The position numbers were made by a program, and so were the translations under genes. Shown here piece by piece: positions 20,920 through 31,785 of a DNA stretch of 47,390 nucleotides. Every line of letters begins with the position of its first letter. Position 1 is the first letter of the stretch. Origin of the DNA: Knufia peltigerae (taxonomy: Eukaryota > Ascomycota > Eurotiomycetes > Chaetothyriales > Trichomeriaceae); assembly GCA_030247855.1 (NCBI GenBank), contig JAPDRN010000194.1, forward strand, positions 1 through 47,390. The letters run 5' to 3'. The notes beneath the pieces were generated by a model. It was not told the DNA's origin and did no database searches. It worked only from the letters and a program-made list of their open reading frames with translations.

Positions 20920-22176
20920 TCAAAGTTGTCCCCTCCTTCTCCGTAACCATGCGACGAAAGGCAATTTCCACTCGACTTGCCTGAGGCTTGCGTCGAATAT
21001 GTCGAAGTCAACCTTTTGCAACCTGTCGAGCCATAATTGGGTGCTCACAGCCGGACCCATCACGAGTCCAAATCCTTGTTCCACTTCTTGCCTGCTCTTA
21101 TCAGCAGATGATGAACCATCCGCATCATATCGGCTGTGTTCGTGGCCTTCATCATTCAGATGTTCAAACTCATGACCAGGGTCACGACTCTCGCGGATAT
21201 TCTTAAGCATTGTCCTAGCAGTTATAAGGTGGTCTGAGGCGCGAGTCGCAACAGCAAATGTGGCATCTCGAAGACCTTCGGCGTCGCTTCCGTTTCGAAA
21301 AATGTCCTCTTCTCGAACGCCACACTGGGACATGATATCCAGAGGAAGTGTAATTGCGCCCTGCTTGTCCCGACTTGCAGGTAAACCCAACCCAGGGGGG
21401 TTGTTTGAGTGCTGGTTTGGTGGTGGAGGAAAGGCCAGTAACGGCACACCTCGCATAACTGCAGCTATACCAGCAGCTTTCCCGATATGAGAAGCCAAGT
21501 GATCCATTGTCAGAGAATTTAAAGGCAGTGCCGATAGACTTAAATACAAAAGCGTGGAGTAGGTTGACTCAGCATACGATTCCAGCTCCGTCATGCTCGT
21601 GAATCCGGGGTGCGTCAACTTGCGATCTCTGGCCGATATGATGCGTTGGAACCAAGACTTGTTGAGCTTGTAGCCTTGATTCAGGTAAGAAGCTAAAAGT
21701 ATAGCTACTGGTTCCATTGGCGGCGTGAGCTCAAAGGTCTTGTTGATTGTATCTCTCCAGAACTGCATTCTCATGGCGCCAATTTGCGGCATCGAAACAA
21801 CGTCTGGTATCCTAGCCAGCTCTATGTTGAATGCTCGAATAGCAAAGTATGCAGGAAGCATGTGTGGTGGAACGAAATGAGCCAGGGTGTATGAAGGCGA
21901 ATCATAGTTTCTGTAGAGATGTTAGACATACAAAAAATGATACAACTCCTGGGTAGGCTGTCAAGAAGTCTAGACTGACCTGACCAAGTTTTGGCAGTAT
22001 GTACTAGCCTTTTTGACGGCCTGCGAATCACGCTCCATCGATAGTTGCAACCGTGCTGTAGCTGTAAACGTGCGGCATTTGGCAGGAAAGTAGATGTGAG
22101 CTTTTGTTTCCCTCATTGCTGCTGGCACTCGCTTGAAGGAAGAGACAGACATGGTCTCCAATGCATGCTTCGACAT
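20920..22176 (-). CDS. NDUFAF6-like mitochondrial complex I assembly factor (squalene/phytoene synthase fold)
   Basis: Exons 22176..21980 and 21910..20920, joined through a 69-nt intron (GTCAGT...CTACAG), give 395 residues. The splice restores the family phrase YCQNLVRNYDSPSYTLAHFVPP. The N-terminus is basic with few acids (SSFKRVPAAMRETKAHIYFPAKCRTF), a mitochondrial presequence; an inner Met (residue 9) is an alternative start. The body is the helical trans-isoprenyl-diphosphate-synthase fold: AIRAFNIELARIPDVV, MRMQFWRDTINKTF, YAESTYSTLLYLSLSAL, ASHIGKAAGIAAVMRGVPLL. The Asp-rich catalytic motifs of true squalene and phytoene synthases are absent (ELARIPD instead of DDXXD), as in NDUFAF6/Sicily, which helps build complex I. 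It shares a 345-bp divergent promoter with RAD5. Confidence 0.88.
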
Positions 22177-22521
22177 TGCAAAAAGAAATCTGCTCCAGGA
22201 AGTGAATGCTAAGAAATGAGACTATAACCAAACATTGCGAAACTGTTATGCCAGAGAATCAGACGTCGGGTCTCATTACTGTTGGATCAAACCTAGAGGT
22301 TTATGGCGTTCGTATTTCATTGTTTAGTATGCTGGACCCAAGGTTTTTATATTATGACGTGGAGACGGCATAAAAATGTTTGGCCCCTGCATAATCAATT
22401 AAAGCCCTGATCACGTGCAAGCGCGCCTAATTCTCTTCGCGTAATTTCGCGTTTGGTCACGAAGGGCTCTATTTGCAATCCATCCACGGACTGCGTTCTG
22501 TCGAGCAGCCCATTCGCACCC
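22177..22521. promoter_or_regulatory. Bidirectional promoter, NDUFAF6-like / RAD5
   Basis: Only 345 bp lie between the two ATGs on opposite strands. There is no clear TATA box and no coding frame that I can support, although the RAD5 frame is open back to 22453 without an ATG. Confidence 0.5.
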
Positions 22522-25500
22522 ATGGACGTCGAGGTGAGGCCTCGTAAAAGAAGACGTTTCTTCGTCGACGACCATGACGACACACTTGAGCAAGACACAG
22601 CCACATCCTCGGTGAATGTCTCCAGCAGACCTACCTCCGCCACCTCTTCCAATGGCAACGACCGTCTGTCGAGTCAAACAGATGCCGCGGATCTTCAGAA
22701 TCCGAGCGAACAAGAAAACTCCACAACCTTCGATGCAGACACATTTTGCGCGTTCATTGGCGAGACTGTCAGTCAAGATGTTGTTGATCAAGTGCAGACT
22801 GCGGCGAACGGAGACTTGGAGCGGGCCATCAACATGTACTTCGACGGTTCTTGGAAATCTGCTGTCATCGATAGCGATTCATCCAAAAGACCCAAGGGAG
22901 TTGCAGGCTGGCTTAGCTCGTCTAACAAGGTCTCGGAGGCGCCACCCAAGAGAGTCGAGGTTTTACCCAACGAACCAGCTCTACCGACGGCGCTCCTATG
23001 TTCAATGCCAAAAGAGCGATATGTCGGCTCATTTGGAGTAGCGGCATGGATGACCAAAAGTGGTTCAAATCTCCTAGGCCATGGCGAAGCTGTCCGGATA
23101 GAACGAACTAAGCTCGCTCCAAAAACCAAAGTTGGCAGAGGTGGAAAGTTAGTGCCTTTGATAGGGCGAAATCAAAAGGTGGATGTGGTGACCAGGTTTA
23201 CCAACTCCAAAGGAGAGGAATTGGGTCGCTTACCAGAAGAGACTGCTTCTTGGGTGTCGTCTTTGCTAGATCAGAAAATTTGCTGGTTTGAAGGAACTTG
23301 TGTATATGCTCCTGATCGTGTCCGCGTCAACGACACCGTCTACCTTCAATTACGTGCTTATTTACTCAAGTCCGCTTTTGAAGCAAGCGCATTTGTGGCA
23401 CCAATGGATGACAATCGAGCTACAGGCTTTTTCGAAGAAAAGGAGAGTGGTGAGGAGAAGGATCTTCGCTTAAGACAAGTAGGCCTGGTCAAACTTTTCG
23501 AAGAGGTTAACTTGAATCCCACCACAACAAATGAAACCACCGCTAGGCATAAAAAACAAGGCCTACTGAAAGCTGCAGAAATGGCAGAGCAGTATGAAAA
23601 GGACAAGACCTCGAAAGGGAAAACATCGAATCCTACCTCCGATGATGAAGAAGAGGGCGAAGAATTGGAGGAAGACCAACTGGATGCCTTGTATCAGAAA
23701 GCACAGTCATTCGACTTCAGCACGCCTGAGGCTGAACCTGTCTCGACCTTTGCACTCGAGTTGAGGAAGTACCAGAAGCAAGCTTTATATTGGATGCTTA
23801 GGAAAGAAAGAGATGAAAAATCCTCCAAACAACAATCTATGCATCCCCTGTGGGAAGAGTATACCTGGCCAACGAAAGATGCAGATGACAAGCCAGTAGC
23901 ACAAGTTGAGGGTCAGGAGAAGTTCTACGTCAACCTCTATTCTGGTGAAATCAGCCTCGAATTTCCTGTCCAAGAACAAAATTGTCTCGGCGGTATTCTG
24001 GCGGACGAGATGGGTCTCGGAAAGACCATCGAAATTTATAGTCTCATCCACTCCAACCGATCGGAAGAAGACCTCAGAGCTAATGATAAGACTCTCACAT
24101 CAGTCAATCACTTGCCGCGTCTACCACAGTCGTCAAGTGTGGTGGAACCAGCCCCCTGCACGACATTGGTGGTGGCGCCAATGTCCTTGCTTGCTCAATG
24201 GGAGAGTGAGGCGGTGAAATGTTCAAGGCCAGGTACACTGAAGACCATGGTATACTATGGCAGCGAGAAAGCGGTCAATTTACAAACCCTGTGTTCCGCC
24301 GCCAATGCAAGTTCGGCACCAAATGTCATCATTACCAGTTATGGTACAGTGTTGTCGGAATTTGGCCAGGTCACGGCTTCAGGAGGTGATCGCGGTTCTC
24401 ATGGAGGCTTATTCTCTGTTGCTTTTCATCGAGTTATTCTAGATGAAGCTCATACTATCAAGAATAGACAAGCTAAGACTTCCAAGGCCTGCTACGAGCT
24501 GAAAGCGAAACACCGGTGGGTTTTGACCGGTACGCCCATTGTCAACCGTCTGGAAGATCTGTTCAGCTTGGTGAGGTTCCTTAAGGTCGAGCCATGGAGC
24601 AATTTCTCCTTCTGGAAGACCTTCATCACAGTTCCCTTCGAATCCAAGGATATTGCAAGGGCGCTCAATGTAGTCCAGACCGTACTAGAACCCCTAGTGC
24701 TCCGTCGGACCAAGGACATGAAGACTCCGGAAGGAGAAGCACTCGTACCTCTACCTTCGAAAACCATCACCGTGGAGGAGGTGGAGCTCTCGAAGACGGA
24801 GCGAGAAGTCTACGACCTCATCTTCACTCGGGCGAAACGTGCCTTTAACGAATCACTACAAGCAGGCACCTTGCTCAAGTCGTACACCACCATCTTTGCC
24901 CAGATTCTACGTCTTCGCCAGTCGTGTTGTCATCCTGTATTGACGAGGAACAAGGATATTGTCGCAGACGAAGAAGATGCCGCTGCGGCTGCCGCAGCGG
25001 ACGTCAATGGCTTCGCTGATGACATGGATCTTCAGGATCTCATCGATCGCTTCACGACCGACACAGATTCGGCCGAGAAGGAGAACAAGGACCCAATAAC
25101 AACTTTCACGACGAACGCCCTAAAACAAATCCAGGACGAGTCCAGTGGCGAATGTCCCTTGTGCTACGAAGAACCAATGATCAACCCAGCAGTCACGACT
25201 TGCTGGCATAGTGCTTGTAAAGATTGCCTTGAGAAATACATCACCCATCAGACAGAAAGGGGAGAGTCTCCTCGTTGCTTTTCCTGCCGCGAAAACATCA
25301 ACCCGCGTGATGTGTTCGAAGTGGTCAAGTACAATATTAGTCCATCCGAGTCCTTTGATTCGGAAGGCGGCGACCTCTACTCGGCAGGCGATGCTGCTGC
25401 TCCCAAGCCCCCCAAGATTTCTCTGCGGAGGTTGCATCCTTATTCCCCCACGGCGTCGACATCGGCAAAGATCGCCGCCTTGTTGAACCACCTGTCCAAA

Positions 25501-26004
25501 CAGCCAAAGGGCACCAAGTCAGTCGTCTTCTCGCAGTTTACCTCGTTTCTCGACCTCATTGCCCCGCAACTTTCCAAGCACGGATTTGAGCACCTCCGCT
25601 TCGATGGAACCATGTCTCAAAAGGTTCGGGCCCAAGTCATCCGGGCGTTCAACGCCGAGAACGCCTCGGACCCCAAGGCTCCCCGAGTTCTTCTCCTGTC
25701 GTTGCGCGCAGGTGGTGTAGGCTTGAACTTGACTGCCGCGAGCCGTTGTTACATGATGGACCCCTGGTGGAGTTTCGCGGTCGAGGCACAAGCAATAGAC
25801 CGCGTGCACAGAATGGGCCAGACTCAAAAAGTGGAAGTCGTACGGTTCGTCACAAAGGAAAGCATCGAAGGCAGGATGCTGCGTGTACAGGACAGGAAAA
25901 TGGCGGTTGCAGGGTCGCTAGGCGTCGGACAATCTGGTGCCGGTCAAAGTGAAGAGGAGCGGAAGAAGAGACGGATCGAGGAGCTCGAGATGCTCTTGGG
26001 CTGA
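22522..26004 (+). CDS. RAD5: DNA repair protein RAD5 (SNF2 ATPase and RING ubiquitin ligase)
   Basis: A single exon of 1160 codons from ATG 22522; yeast Rad5 has 1169. Domains in order: a nuclear-signal-like PRKRRR near the start, a UBA-like helix bundle (about 70-108), a HIRAN domain from YVGSFGVAAWMTKSG (about 165), the SNF2 ATPase with Walker A DEMGLGKT (near 495) and DEAH box VILDEAHTIKN (near 640), then a RING finger (about 878-922, CPLC...CWHSACKDC...CFSC) set between the two halves, and the helicase C-terminal lobe with SLRAGGVGLNLTAASR and QAIDRVHRMGQ. This insert order is specific to Rad5/HLTF. The enzyme extends ubiquitin chains on PCNA with Ubc13-Mms2 for error-free damage bypass and remodels stalled forks. 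Neurospora mus-41 is the orthologue. All key motifs look intact. Confidence 0.98.
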   Translation: MDVEVRPRKRRRFFVDDHDDTLEQDTATSSVNVSSRPTSATSSNGNDRLSSQTDAADLQNPSEQENSTTFDADTFCAFIGETVSQDVVDQVQTAANGDLERAINMYFDGSWKSAVIDSDSSKRPKGVAGWLSSSNKVSEAPPKRVEVLPNEPALPTALLCSMPKERYVGSFGVAAWMTKSGSNLLGHGEAVRIERTKLAPKTKVGRGGKLVPLIGRNQKVDVVTRFTNSKGEELGRLPEETASWVSSLLDQKICWFEGTCVYAPDRVRVNDTVYLQLRAYLLKSAFEASAFVAPMDDNRATGFFEEKESGEEKDLRLRQVGLVKLFEEVNLNPTTTNETTARHKKQGLLKAAEMAEQYEKDKTSKGKTSNPTSDDEEEGEELEEDQLDALYQKAQSFDFSTPEAEPVSTFALELRKYQKQALYWMLRKERDEKSSKQQSMHPLWEEYTWPTKDADDKPVAQVEGQEKFYVNLYSGEISLEFPVQEQNCLGGILADEMGLGKTIEIYSLIHSNRSEEDLRANDKTLTSVNHLPRLPQSSSVVEPAPCTTLVVAPMSLLAQWESEAVKCSRPGTLKTMVYYGSEKAVNLQTLCSAANASSAPNVIITSYGTVLSEFGQVTASGGDRGSHGGLFSVAFHRVILDEAHTIKNRQAKTSKACYELKAKHRWVLTGTPIVNRLEDLFSLVRFLKVEPWSNFSFWKTFITVPFESKDIARALNVVQTVLEPLVLRRTKDMKTPEGEALVPLPSKTITVEEVELSKTEREVYDLIFTRAKRAFNESLQAGTLLKSYTTIFAQILRLRQSCCHPVLTRNKDIVADEEDAAAAAAADVNGFADDMDLQDLIDRFTTDTDSAEKENKDPITTFTTNALKQIQDESSGECPLCYEEPMINPAVTTCWHSACKDCLEKYITHQTERGESPRCFSCRENINPRDVFEVVKYNISPSESFDSEGGDLYSAGDAAAPKPPKISLRRLHPYSPTASTSAKIAALLNHLSKQPKGTKSVVFSQFTSFLDLIAPQLSKHGFEHLRFDGTMSQKVRAQVIRAFNAENASDPKAPRVLLLSLRAGGVGLNLTAASRCYMMDPWWSFAVEAQAIDRVHRMGQTQKVEVVRFVTKESIEGRMLRVQDRKMAVAGSLGVGQSGAGQSEEERKKRRIEELEMLLG

Positions 26005-26514
26005 GAAAGGTTCTAGCTCAAGATCAATAAGTGTCTGCTTATCATCTATAGCGTGATTATAGGGAATACCTCCTCGCAATGTGTATCGTCCGACAGTACA
26101 TTATTCTGCTGTGGGGCGTGATATATAATTCATTAGTCATTAGATGTGTGCGTCGTGTCATCATCGCTTAAGTCCTGCGGCTTTACGGGCCCAGGTAAAA
26201 ATAAATCCAACCCGGTGAGGCGGGATAATGTCTGGGTAGCCCCAGATTTCTGTATAGGTCGCGCCTCAATGCCCTCTAACCTCCTGAAGTCCTGCGGCCG
26301 CAAAAAGAATGAGTAAAGGCCGTACCGTAACAGTAACACACTACGTACGTTGCTAGTGGCAGAATGGCAAAATACACTACGTAGGGAATTCTACATAAAC
26401 AACGTCGTCACGTATTCCAAACACTCGTAGAATCATCATCTTTGCATCTCAAAGCAAGAATTCAAAAGTCGATTCGATACAATACACAAAATAAATAACA
26501 AACCATAAATCAAA
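26005..26514. promoter_or_regulatory. Intergenic region, RAD5 3' flank and SDR promoter
   Basis: This holds 510 bp. An ATATATAAT stretch (26121-26129) is too far from the SDR start to be a confident TATA box. The AC-rich leader just before 26515 (ending ATCAAAATGG) is typical of a well-expressed fungal gene. No gene is seen. Confidence 0.4.
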
Positions 26515-27555
26515 ATGGCTACAGCCAAACCTCTAGTTCTGCTGACAGGCCCCAATGGCTTTGTGGGCGCCCACGTCCTCGACGTCTTATTGAAGAACAA
26601 CTACCGCGTCCGTGGGACGGTCCGGTCATTGTCCAAAGCCACCTTTCTCGAGAAGAAACACCCACGAGCTTGTGCCGAGGGGGACCTGACCTTCGTCGCC
26701 GTGCCCGACATTCAGGCCCCCGGCGCCCTCGACGAGGCAGCCCAGGGGGCCGAGTATATCTGTCACGTCGCCTCGCCGTACTTTGTCTTCTCCAGCGACC
26801 CGATCAAGGAACTCGTCGAGCCCGCCGTGAACGGGACGCGCAACGTCGTCTCCAGCGCGCTCAAGAGCAAGACGCTCAAGAGGATGACCATCCTGAGCAG
26901 TTTTGCGTCCGTGGTCGACTTGTCCAAGAGTCCGCGGCCCGGGTACACGTACACCGCCGACGACTGGGACCCCGTCACGCCCGAGCAGGCGGCCAGGGAC
27001 GGGTACTACGGGTACCACGCGAGCAAGACGTTCGCGGAGCGCGCAGCCTGGGACATGTGGAAGGAGGCCAAGGACAAAGGCGAGGCCACGTGGGACCTGG
27101 TCACGCTGTGTCCGCCCATGATATACGGCCCGCCGGGTCACGAAATCCACGAGGAAAAGGGTGTGGAGGGGTTGAACACGAGTCTGATGTACCTGACGCT
27201 GGGCGTCAAAGGCCAGCTCCCGGAGTACAAGCCCAAGGTCGCGACGCCGGGTTTACCGGCGTGGGTCGACGTGAGGGACGTGGCGGAGGCGCATGCGAAA
27301 GCTCTCGTGTTGGACGAGGGTGTCAGTGAGCGATTCCTCCTGTGTGGAGGTGTGGATTACTTCGAGGACGGACTCGCCGGGTTGAGAGCCAGAGGCGAAG
27401 AGGGACTCGGCGAGGAAGGCGCCCATTGTGATAGGACCAAGCACTTTGACCTGGACAGAGCCAAGGCCGAAGAGATGTTGAAGTTGCAATTCGTCCCTTT
27501 CCAAGAGACGGTCGAGGACACCTGGGAGGCACTCAAGCAAATTGGCCTGGTTTGA
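26515..27555 (+). CDS. NADPH-dependent extended SDR reductase (dihydroflavonol-4-reductase / GRE2-like)
   Basis: A single exon of 346 codons from ATG 26515, in strong context. The Rossmann nucleotide motif is TGPNGFVG (11-18), and Arg residues after beta-2 (RVRGTVRS) favour NADPH. The catalytic set is a Ser in LSSFASVVD (about 128-132), Tyr167 and Lys171 in YHASK. CPPMIYGPPGHEI is the typical substrate-side segment of the DFR/GRE2 branch. These enzymes reduce aldehydes or ketones such as methylglyoxal and isovaleraldehyde. The true substrate is not readable here. The gene has high third-position GC in its first 800 bases, unlike its flanks, giving several long shadow frames. No targeting sequence is seen, so a cytosolic location is likely. 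Confidence 0.93.
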   Translation: MATAKPLVLLTGPNGFVGAHVLDVLLKNNYRVRGTVRSLSKATFLEKKHPRACAEGDLTFVAVPDIQAPGALDEAAQGAEYICHVASPYFVFSSDPIKELVEPAVNGTRNVVSSALKSKTLKRMTILSSFASVVDLSKSPRPGYTYTADDWDPVTPEQAARDGYYGYHASKTFAERAAWDMWKEAKDKGEATWDLVTLCPPMIYGPPGHEIHEEKGVEGLNTSLMYLTLGVKGQLPEYKPKVATPGLPAWVDVRDVAEAHAKALVLDEGVSERFLLCGGVDYFEDGLAGLRARGEEGLGEEGAHCDRTKHFDLDRAKAEEMLKLQFVPFQETVEDTWEALKQIGLV

Positions 27556-28802
27556 TCACAACTTACATACCGCATTGATAAGCGATAGGGCCGTCCAGAA
27601 TGACTACTTTTTGCAGAACCCCGAGCTCATTAGGGAAAAGGTGTGACCGTCTTTGGCACGGACGAGTTACATGTGTTGAACGATTTCCTGGAAAGGGTTG
27701 GCGAGGTTATGCATGCAGCGTTTGTCATCGTCGTGAGAAGGCGCTTCAACGGCAGGATAGTCTAGCATTTCCATCGAGGATATCCTGAGTAATCGATATC
27801 CCCGTAGTTCTCTCCCAAGACAAATGATGTCCACGGAGGTATGAACTATGATCCAGTGTCACTGTGATGGTAAAAGCGCAAACAAGTACTCCGTACGAGT
27901 CGAGATAAAAGGACGAAATGGCTGAAAGATTATGGCTTTCAAAAATGGTTACGGAAGAAGGATGTTCCGGTGAATCACGTGTAGCCCACTATTTTCTCAT
28001 CTTCAGCCTCCCACCAACTGATAGCGCGTCACAATTCTACAGTATGCAAACAACCCATCATCATTGTCGTTTCTCACGACTCTGGTCTCGGGAATAGCTC
28101 GCTTCGACAGAACTCCGGCTCGCTGGATTTCCGCAAGCTATGCCAACGGCGGAAGGTACCTGGTACCTCTTCAGGACTTCAAGACAACATCCAATGCAGA
28201 CCGACGGAGTGGTGAGGATTCGACGTTCAGGACCTTCACAAACTCGACTACTGGCATCATCGGCCAGGTCCATGAGTAAGCGTACTTGCATCCACAGGGT
28301 TCAGGCACATCACTCCTGCGTCCTGCTATGCCTGATTGACGACCTTGTCTGCTTGCCCCTCGGCAAATGGTTTTGCTTGGACGTCTTGTGAAACATTCCG
28401 GATGGTGAGTCCCGAGAATTGCATCATCAATACTCATTTGGTTGAATTCGACACGAGTTCGAACAAGGCAAGACAAAGGACAAGCTCATGCTCGTTCTGT
28501 CGTAATACAGAAGCTTCATGCATGACGGGCTACTCGTTCAAGCGTTCGATCTGCCTAGCCCTTCACTGGTTGGAAGTATCTCACTATCTGCTTGTGCGGA
28601 TCCTGATCACCGGCACTCACCCTGTATCCGACGCTGTGTCTCTTCTTTATCTACTCAATGTTTTCCCCCTCTAGTCTACTCTCTTACTCTCCCCTCTGCT
28701 CACCGTCGTCATCATCTCTGCTCAAGATTGTGTTGTTTGAACAGTTTTCATTCCCTCTACCAGTGAAAAGGTCCGTGCCACACGACTAAAAGAAACGTCA
28801 AA
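27556..28802. other. Intergenic region, no supported gene
   Basis: About 1.25 kb between two plus-strand genes. One TACTCCGTA is at 27887-27895, followed directly by CGAGT. Open frames are short and alternate between strands. The final 150 bp, pyrimidine-rich, are probably the leader of the molybdoenzyme gene. Confidence 0.4.
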
Positions 28803-30718
28803 ATGCACAACGACGTCAGAATGAGAGAGATCTCTCATCAAATCCAGGTTCATCATCCCTCTAGAGTTTGACACCATGTGCCCTTAAAGCTAATATGCTC
28901 AATCAACAGCCCCACGACGAATGGAAACTTGAACAAGGTTTGGCGCCTGCAGAGCTGCCTCTCCTCGACCAGACCATACCGCCAGAGCAGCGGTACAAAC
29001 AGGCCCATGCCGTTCCCAAGGTCAAAGAGGTCGCCCCGACTCAAGACAGTGAGGATGAAGAAGATGCCGCCAAGGCCGACGACATTGCAGCAGCCGATGA
29101 AGACCCAGCCGTGATATTTGCCGAGGAACGTCCAGGTTGGCGTGGGCAAGTTGCGCCGGGCTTCGGCGATGCTCAACTATCCTACACCGGATCCGTGGAC
29201 CGTGTTTTTGCTGAGAACTGAGAAACTGGTACGTCGAATGGGAAAACTATCCGGAGAAGAAGGCGAAGGCCCACAAGATTCTGATCAACAATGAATTCCC
29301 TCCGCCGCCGGAATTCCAGCTTGGGCCCGTCCCCGACACCAACCCCGTCCTCGAAGGCGTGCGTTGGAAGATGTGGCACAAGGCGGTCGGCGGTCCATTG
29401 ACCTCCGTCCCGGAAGAATCGTGGCTCCGTGTGATTCAGGAAAAACACCCCGACATGCTCCACCTGCTCCAGTTCCCCTACAACGGCGAGCCACCGAAGC
29501 GCCTCGTCACGGCGAAGCCCGTCACGCCGACGTCCCTGCACTTTATCCGGAACCACGGCGGCGTCCCCGACATCGACGCCGACAAGTGGGAACTCAAGAT
29601 GGACGGACCGGTCAAGCACCCGAGGACTTTCAGTGTGGCCGACCTGCAGAACGAGGAAGTCTTCCCGCGCATGGAGAAGCTCGTGACGGTCCAATGCAGC
29701 GGCACGCGGCGCGTCGAGCAGATCCGGCTGTACGCCGGCGAGGGGGACGAGATGATCAACGCCCCCTGGGCCGACGGGGCCATCGGCACGGCGAGGTACG
29801 TCGGCGTGAGCCTGAAAAAGGTCGTCAAGCAGTGCGGCGGCATGGCCGACGGCGGCAAGCACCTGGAATTCTACGGGGCCGACACGTACTTCAAGCAGAA
29901 CGAGGTCATGAACTACCTGGTCTACCTGGTCAGCGTGCCGTGGAGCAAGGTCAAGGCCGACGAGGTCATGCTGGCGTGGGAGATGAACGGCGAAGCCCTG
30001 CCCCGGCTCCACGGGCACCCCGTCCGGCTCGTGGCGATGGGGTACATCGGCGCGCGCAGCGTCAAGTGGGTGTACCGGATCAGGGCCCTGCCCCGGCCGA
30101 GCCGGGCGCCCGTCCAGAGCCGGGATGTACCTCTACTTCAACCAGCAGGTCGGCAAGCACAACCAGCTCCCGACCATGGGGATCCAGATCCAGGAGATGC
30201 CGGTGAGCTCGGCCATCATGTCGCCCTGGGCCAAGCAGGTCGTGGTCCACGGGGGGGAGCGTCGAGGTCAAGGGGTGGGCGTACAGCGGCGGGGGGCCGG
30301 TGGCCCGGGCGGGTCGAGGTCTCGGCCGACGGGGGCTTCAACTGGTACGCCGTGCCCGACGGGAACCTGAGCGGGAAGCACAAGTTCGCCTGGCGGACGT
30401 GGGAGCTCGCCCTGCCCTGCGACGCCGAGGGCTGGGTCGAGATCGTCGTGCGGTGCTGGGACAACGGCATCAACACCCAGCCCCCTGCACGTGCGGAGCG
30501 CCTGGAACTGGGGCCTGCACGTCACGAGCAGCCGCCACCGGCTGAGCGTGTACAGCGTCAACAAGTCCAGGGACCAGACGAGGCGGCGGCTCGAGCACTT
30601 CGCCCGCCGGGGCCAGAGTCTCGTCCCCCTGACCCTGCCCACGGACTTCCCCATCATGACCCCCGAAGAGTACGACGAGTTCTGGGCCGAGAACGAACCC
30701 AGGGACGTTGATGGTTGA
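28803..30718 (+). CDS. Sulfite-oxidase-family molybdenum-cofactor enzyme, frame broken by four one-base insertions
   Basis: Proposed exons are 28803..28847, 28910..29141 and 29216..30718. The first intron (62 nt, GTTCAT...AACAG) is clear. The second (74 nt, GTGGGC...CTGAG) is inferred from where WYVEWENYPEKK resumes; a donor at 29136 is possible. The Mo-binding core is well kept: VTVQCSGTRR with the likely Mo-ligand Cys, GAIGTARYVG, and GHPVRLVAMGYIGARSVKW. From 30121 the reading frame shifts four times, near 30121-30127, 30251-30257 (seven G), 30304-30313 and 30481-30485 (five C). Between shifts the dimerisation domain continues with family sequence (VSSAIMSP, VEVSADGGFNWY, WDNGINTQP, NKSRDQTRRR) to a stop at 30718. 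The enzyme would oxidise sulfite or a related substrate. The breaks may be assembly errors or a young pseudogene. Confidence 0.8.
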
Positions 30719-31785
30719 ACTTTGGCCACTGACGAGTCGAGGACGACCATGTGTGGAGCCATAATCGACGTTGTGGATGATTGATCGATTGGTGAGACGG
30801 CGACAAGGGTGTACTCTCTCTATACGCGTGCCCACTTCCGAAGTGGTACCAGGGTCGAGAAAGTCTACAGTTACTACTTGGCAAGAGGGATGAAGAATGA
30901 GCAATTTACTTTCCTGATAATAAATATGAGAGCAAGACATGATTATTTTTTGGGACCCTCTAAATACACACCTCCCTCCCAACGGGTCACCGTAAACAAC
31001 ATCACGTTTCGCGAACACGGTTCACGTGACTAGATTAAAAAAACAAGGATAATGTATGTGTTATTATCATTATTATTATCAAAGAGCATAACTTTCAAGA
31101 TTATATAATAGACATCAAAAGGTTGAATTAATCCAAAGGACCAAAAATTATCATGTAATTACTTTGTTATCTCCCGAGGAACCTCTGTGTTCAGGAACAG
31201 AGAGGCTCAACTCGATTCAATCGTAACAGAGAAAAGAAGAGAAGAGTAACCCCAAGTACTTGTACTCGTACTACATCAAGTCGTCCATCTCATTTCCCCC
31301 GTCCCTATTTGTGCCATCCCTCCGACGACATGATAGCCAAAAAAAAGGTGACCTATTCCCAATTCCATCCATGGTAAAATTCTATGCTTGATACCGTTTA
31401 CTCAAAAAAAAACCTCAACCCAAGAGGGGAGAAAACCAAAGAAACACCAACCCGGACAATGAGAGACCGAAAAACAAAAAAAAGTGTGTGCGCCGGTGAC
31501 CCCAATGCTCAGTTGACCAAGAATGCCTGCTGCAAGACTTTGAGGGTATCATTCTTTTCGTTCGGATTCGACAAGACAAGACCGCCTCCTCCACCCTAAA
31601 TAACATCCTAGGTAATCAAGGAGAAGGAAAGAGAGAAGAAAATAGAAAGAGAAAGGAACTGAGAAAAACATCGTCTCTCGTGGCGTCGATCGTAAAGCGC
31701 GATTAGTGAAGTTGAGTGTATGTATATGCGTAGCGGTAGGAAGGGTATCGTATGGGAGTGGGAATTTTGGTTTTTTTCGAATTGT
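30719..31785. other. Intergenic region between convergent genes
   Basis: About 1.07 kb of 3' flanks. It is AT-rich from 31035 to 31180 (a TTATTATC-like run near 31060) and holds one TACTCGTA (31263-31270). No coding region is supported. Confidence 0.45.

Noticed and set aside
20920..22176. True squalene or phytoene synthase
   Set aside because: The fold is right, but the Asp-rich catalytic motifs are absent and the N-terminus is a mitochondrial presequence, so NDUFAF6-like fits better.
29142..29215. A fifth frameshift in the molybdoenzyme gene
   Set aside because: The frame change here is explained by a 74-nt GT-AG intron with a phase match, unlike the four later changes, which span only one base each.
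29182..30018. 278-codon minus-strand frame opposite the molybdoenzyme gene
   Set aside because: It is antisense to the conserved Mo-binding domain. The composition is that of a shadow frame.
26515..30718. Possible biosynthetic gene cluster (SDR, oxidase, arrestin in a row)
   Set aside because: No polyketide synthase, peptide synthetase, terpene synthase, cluster regulator or exporter is present. The neighbours are ordinary single-function genes.
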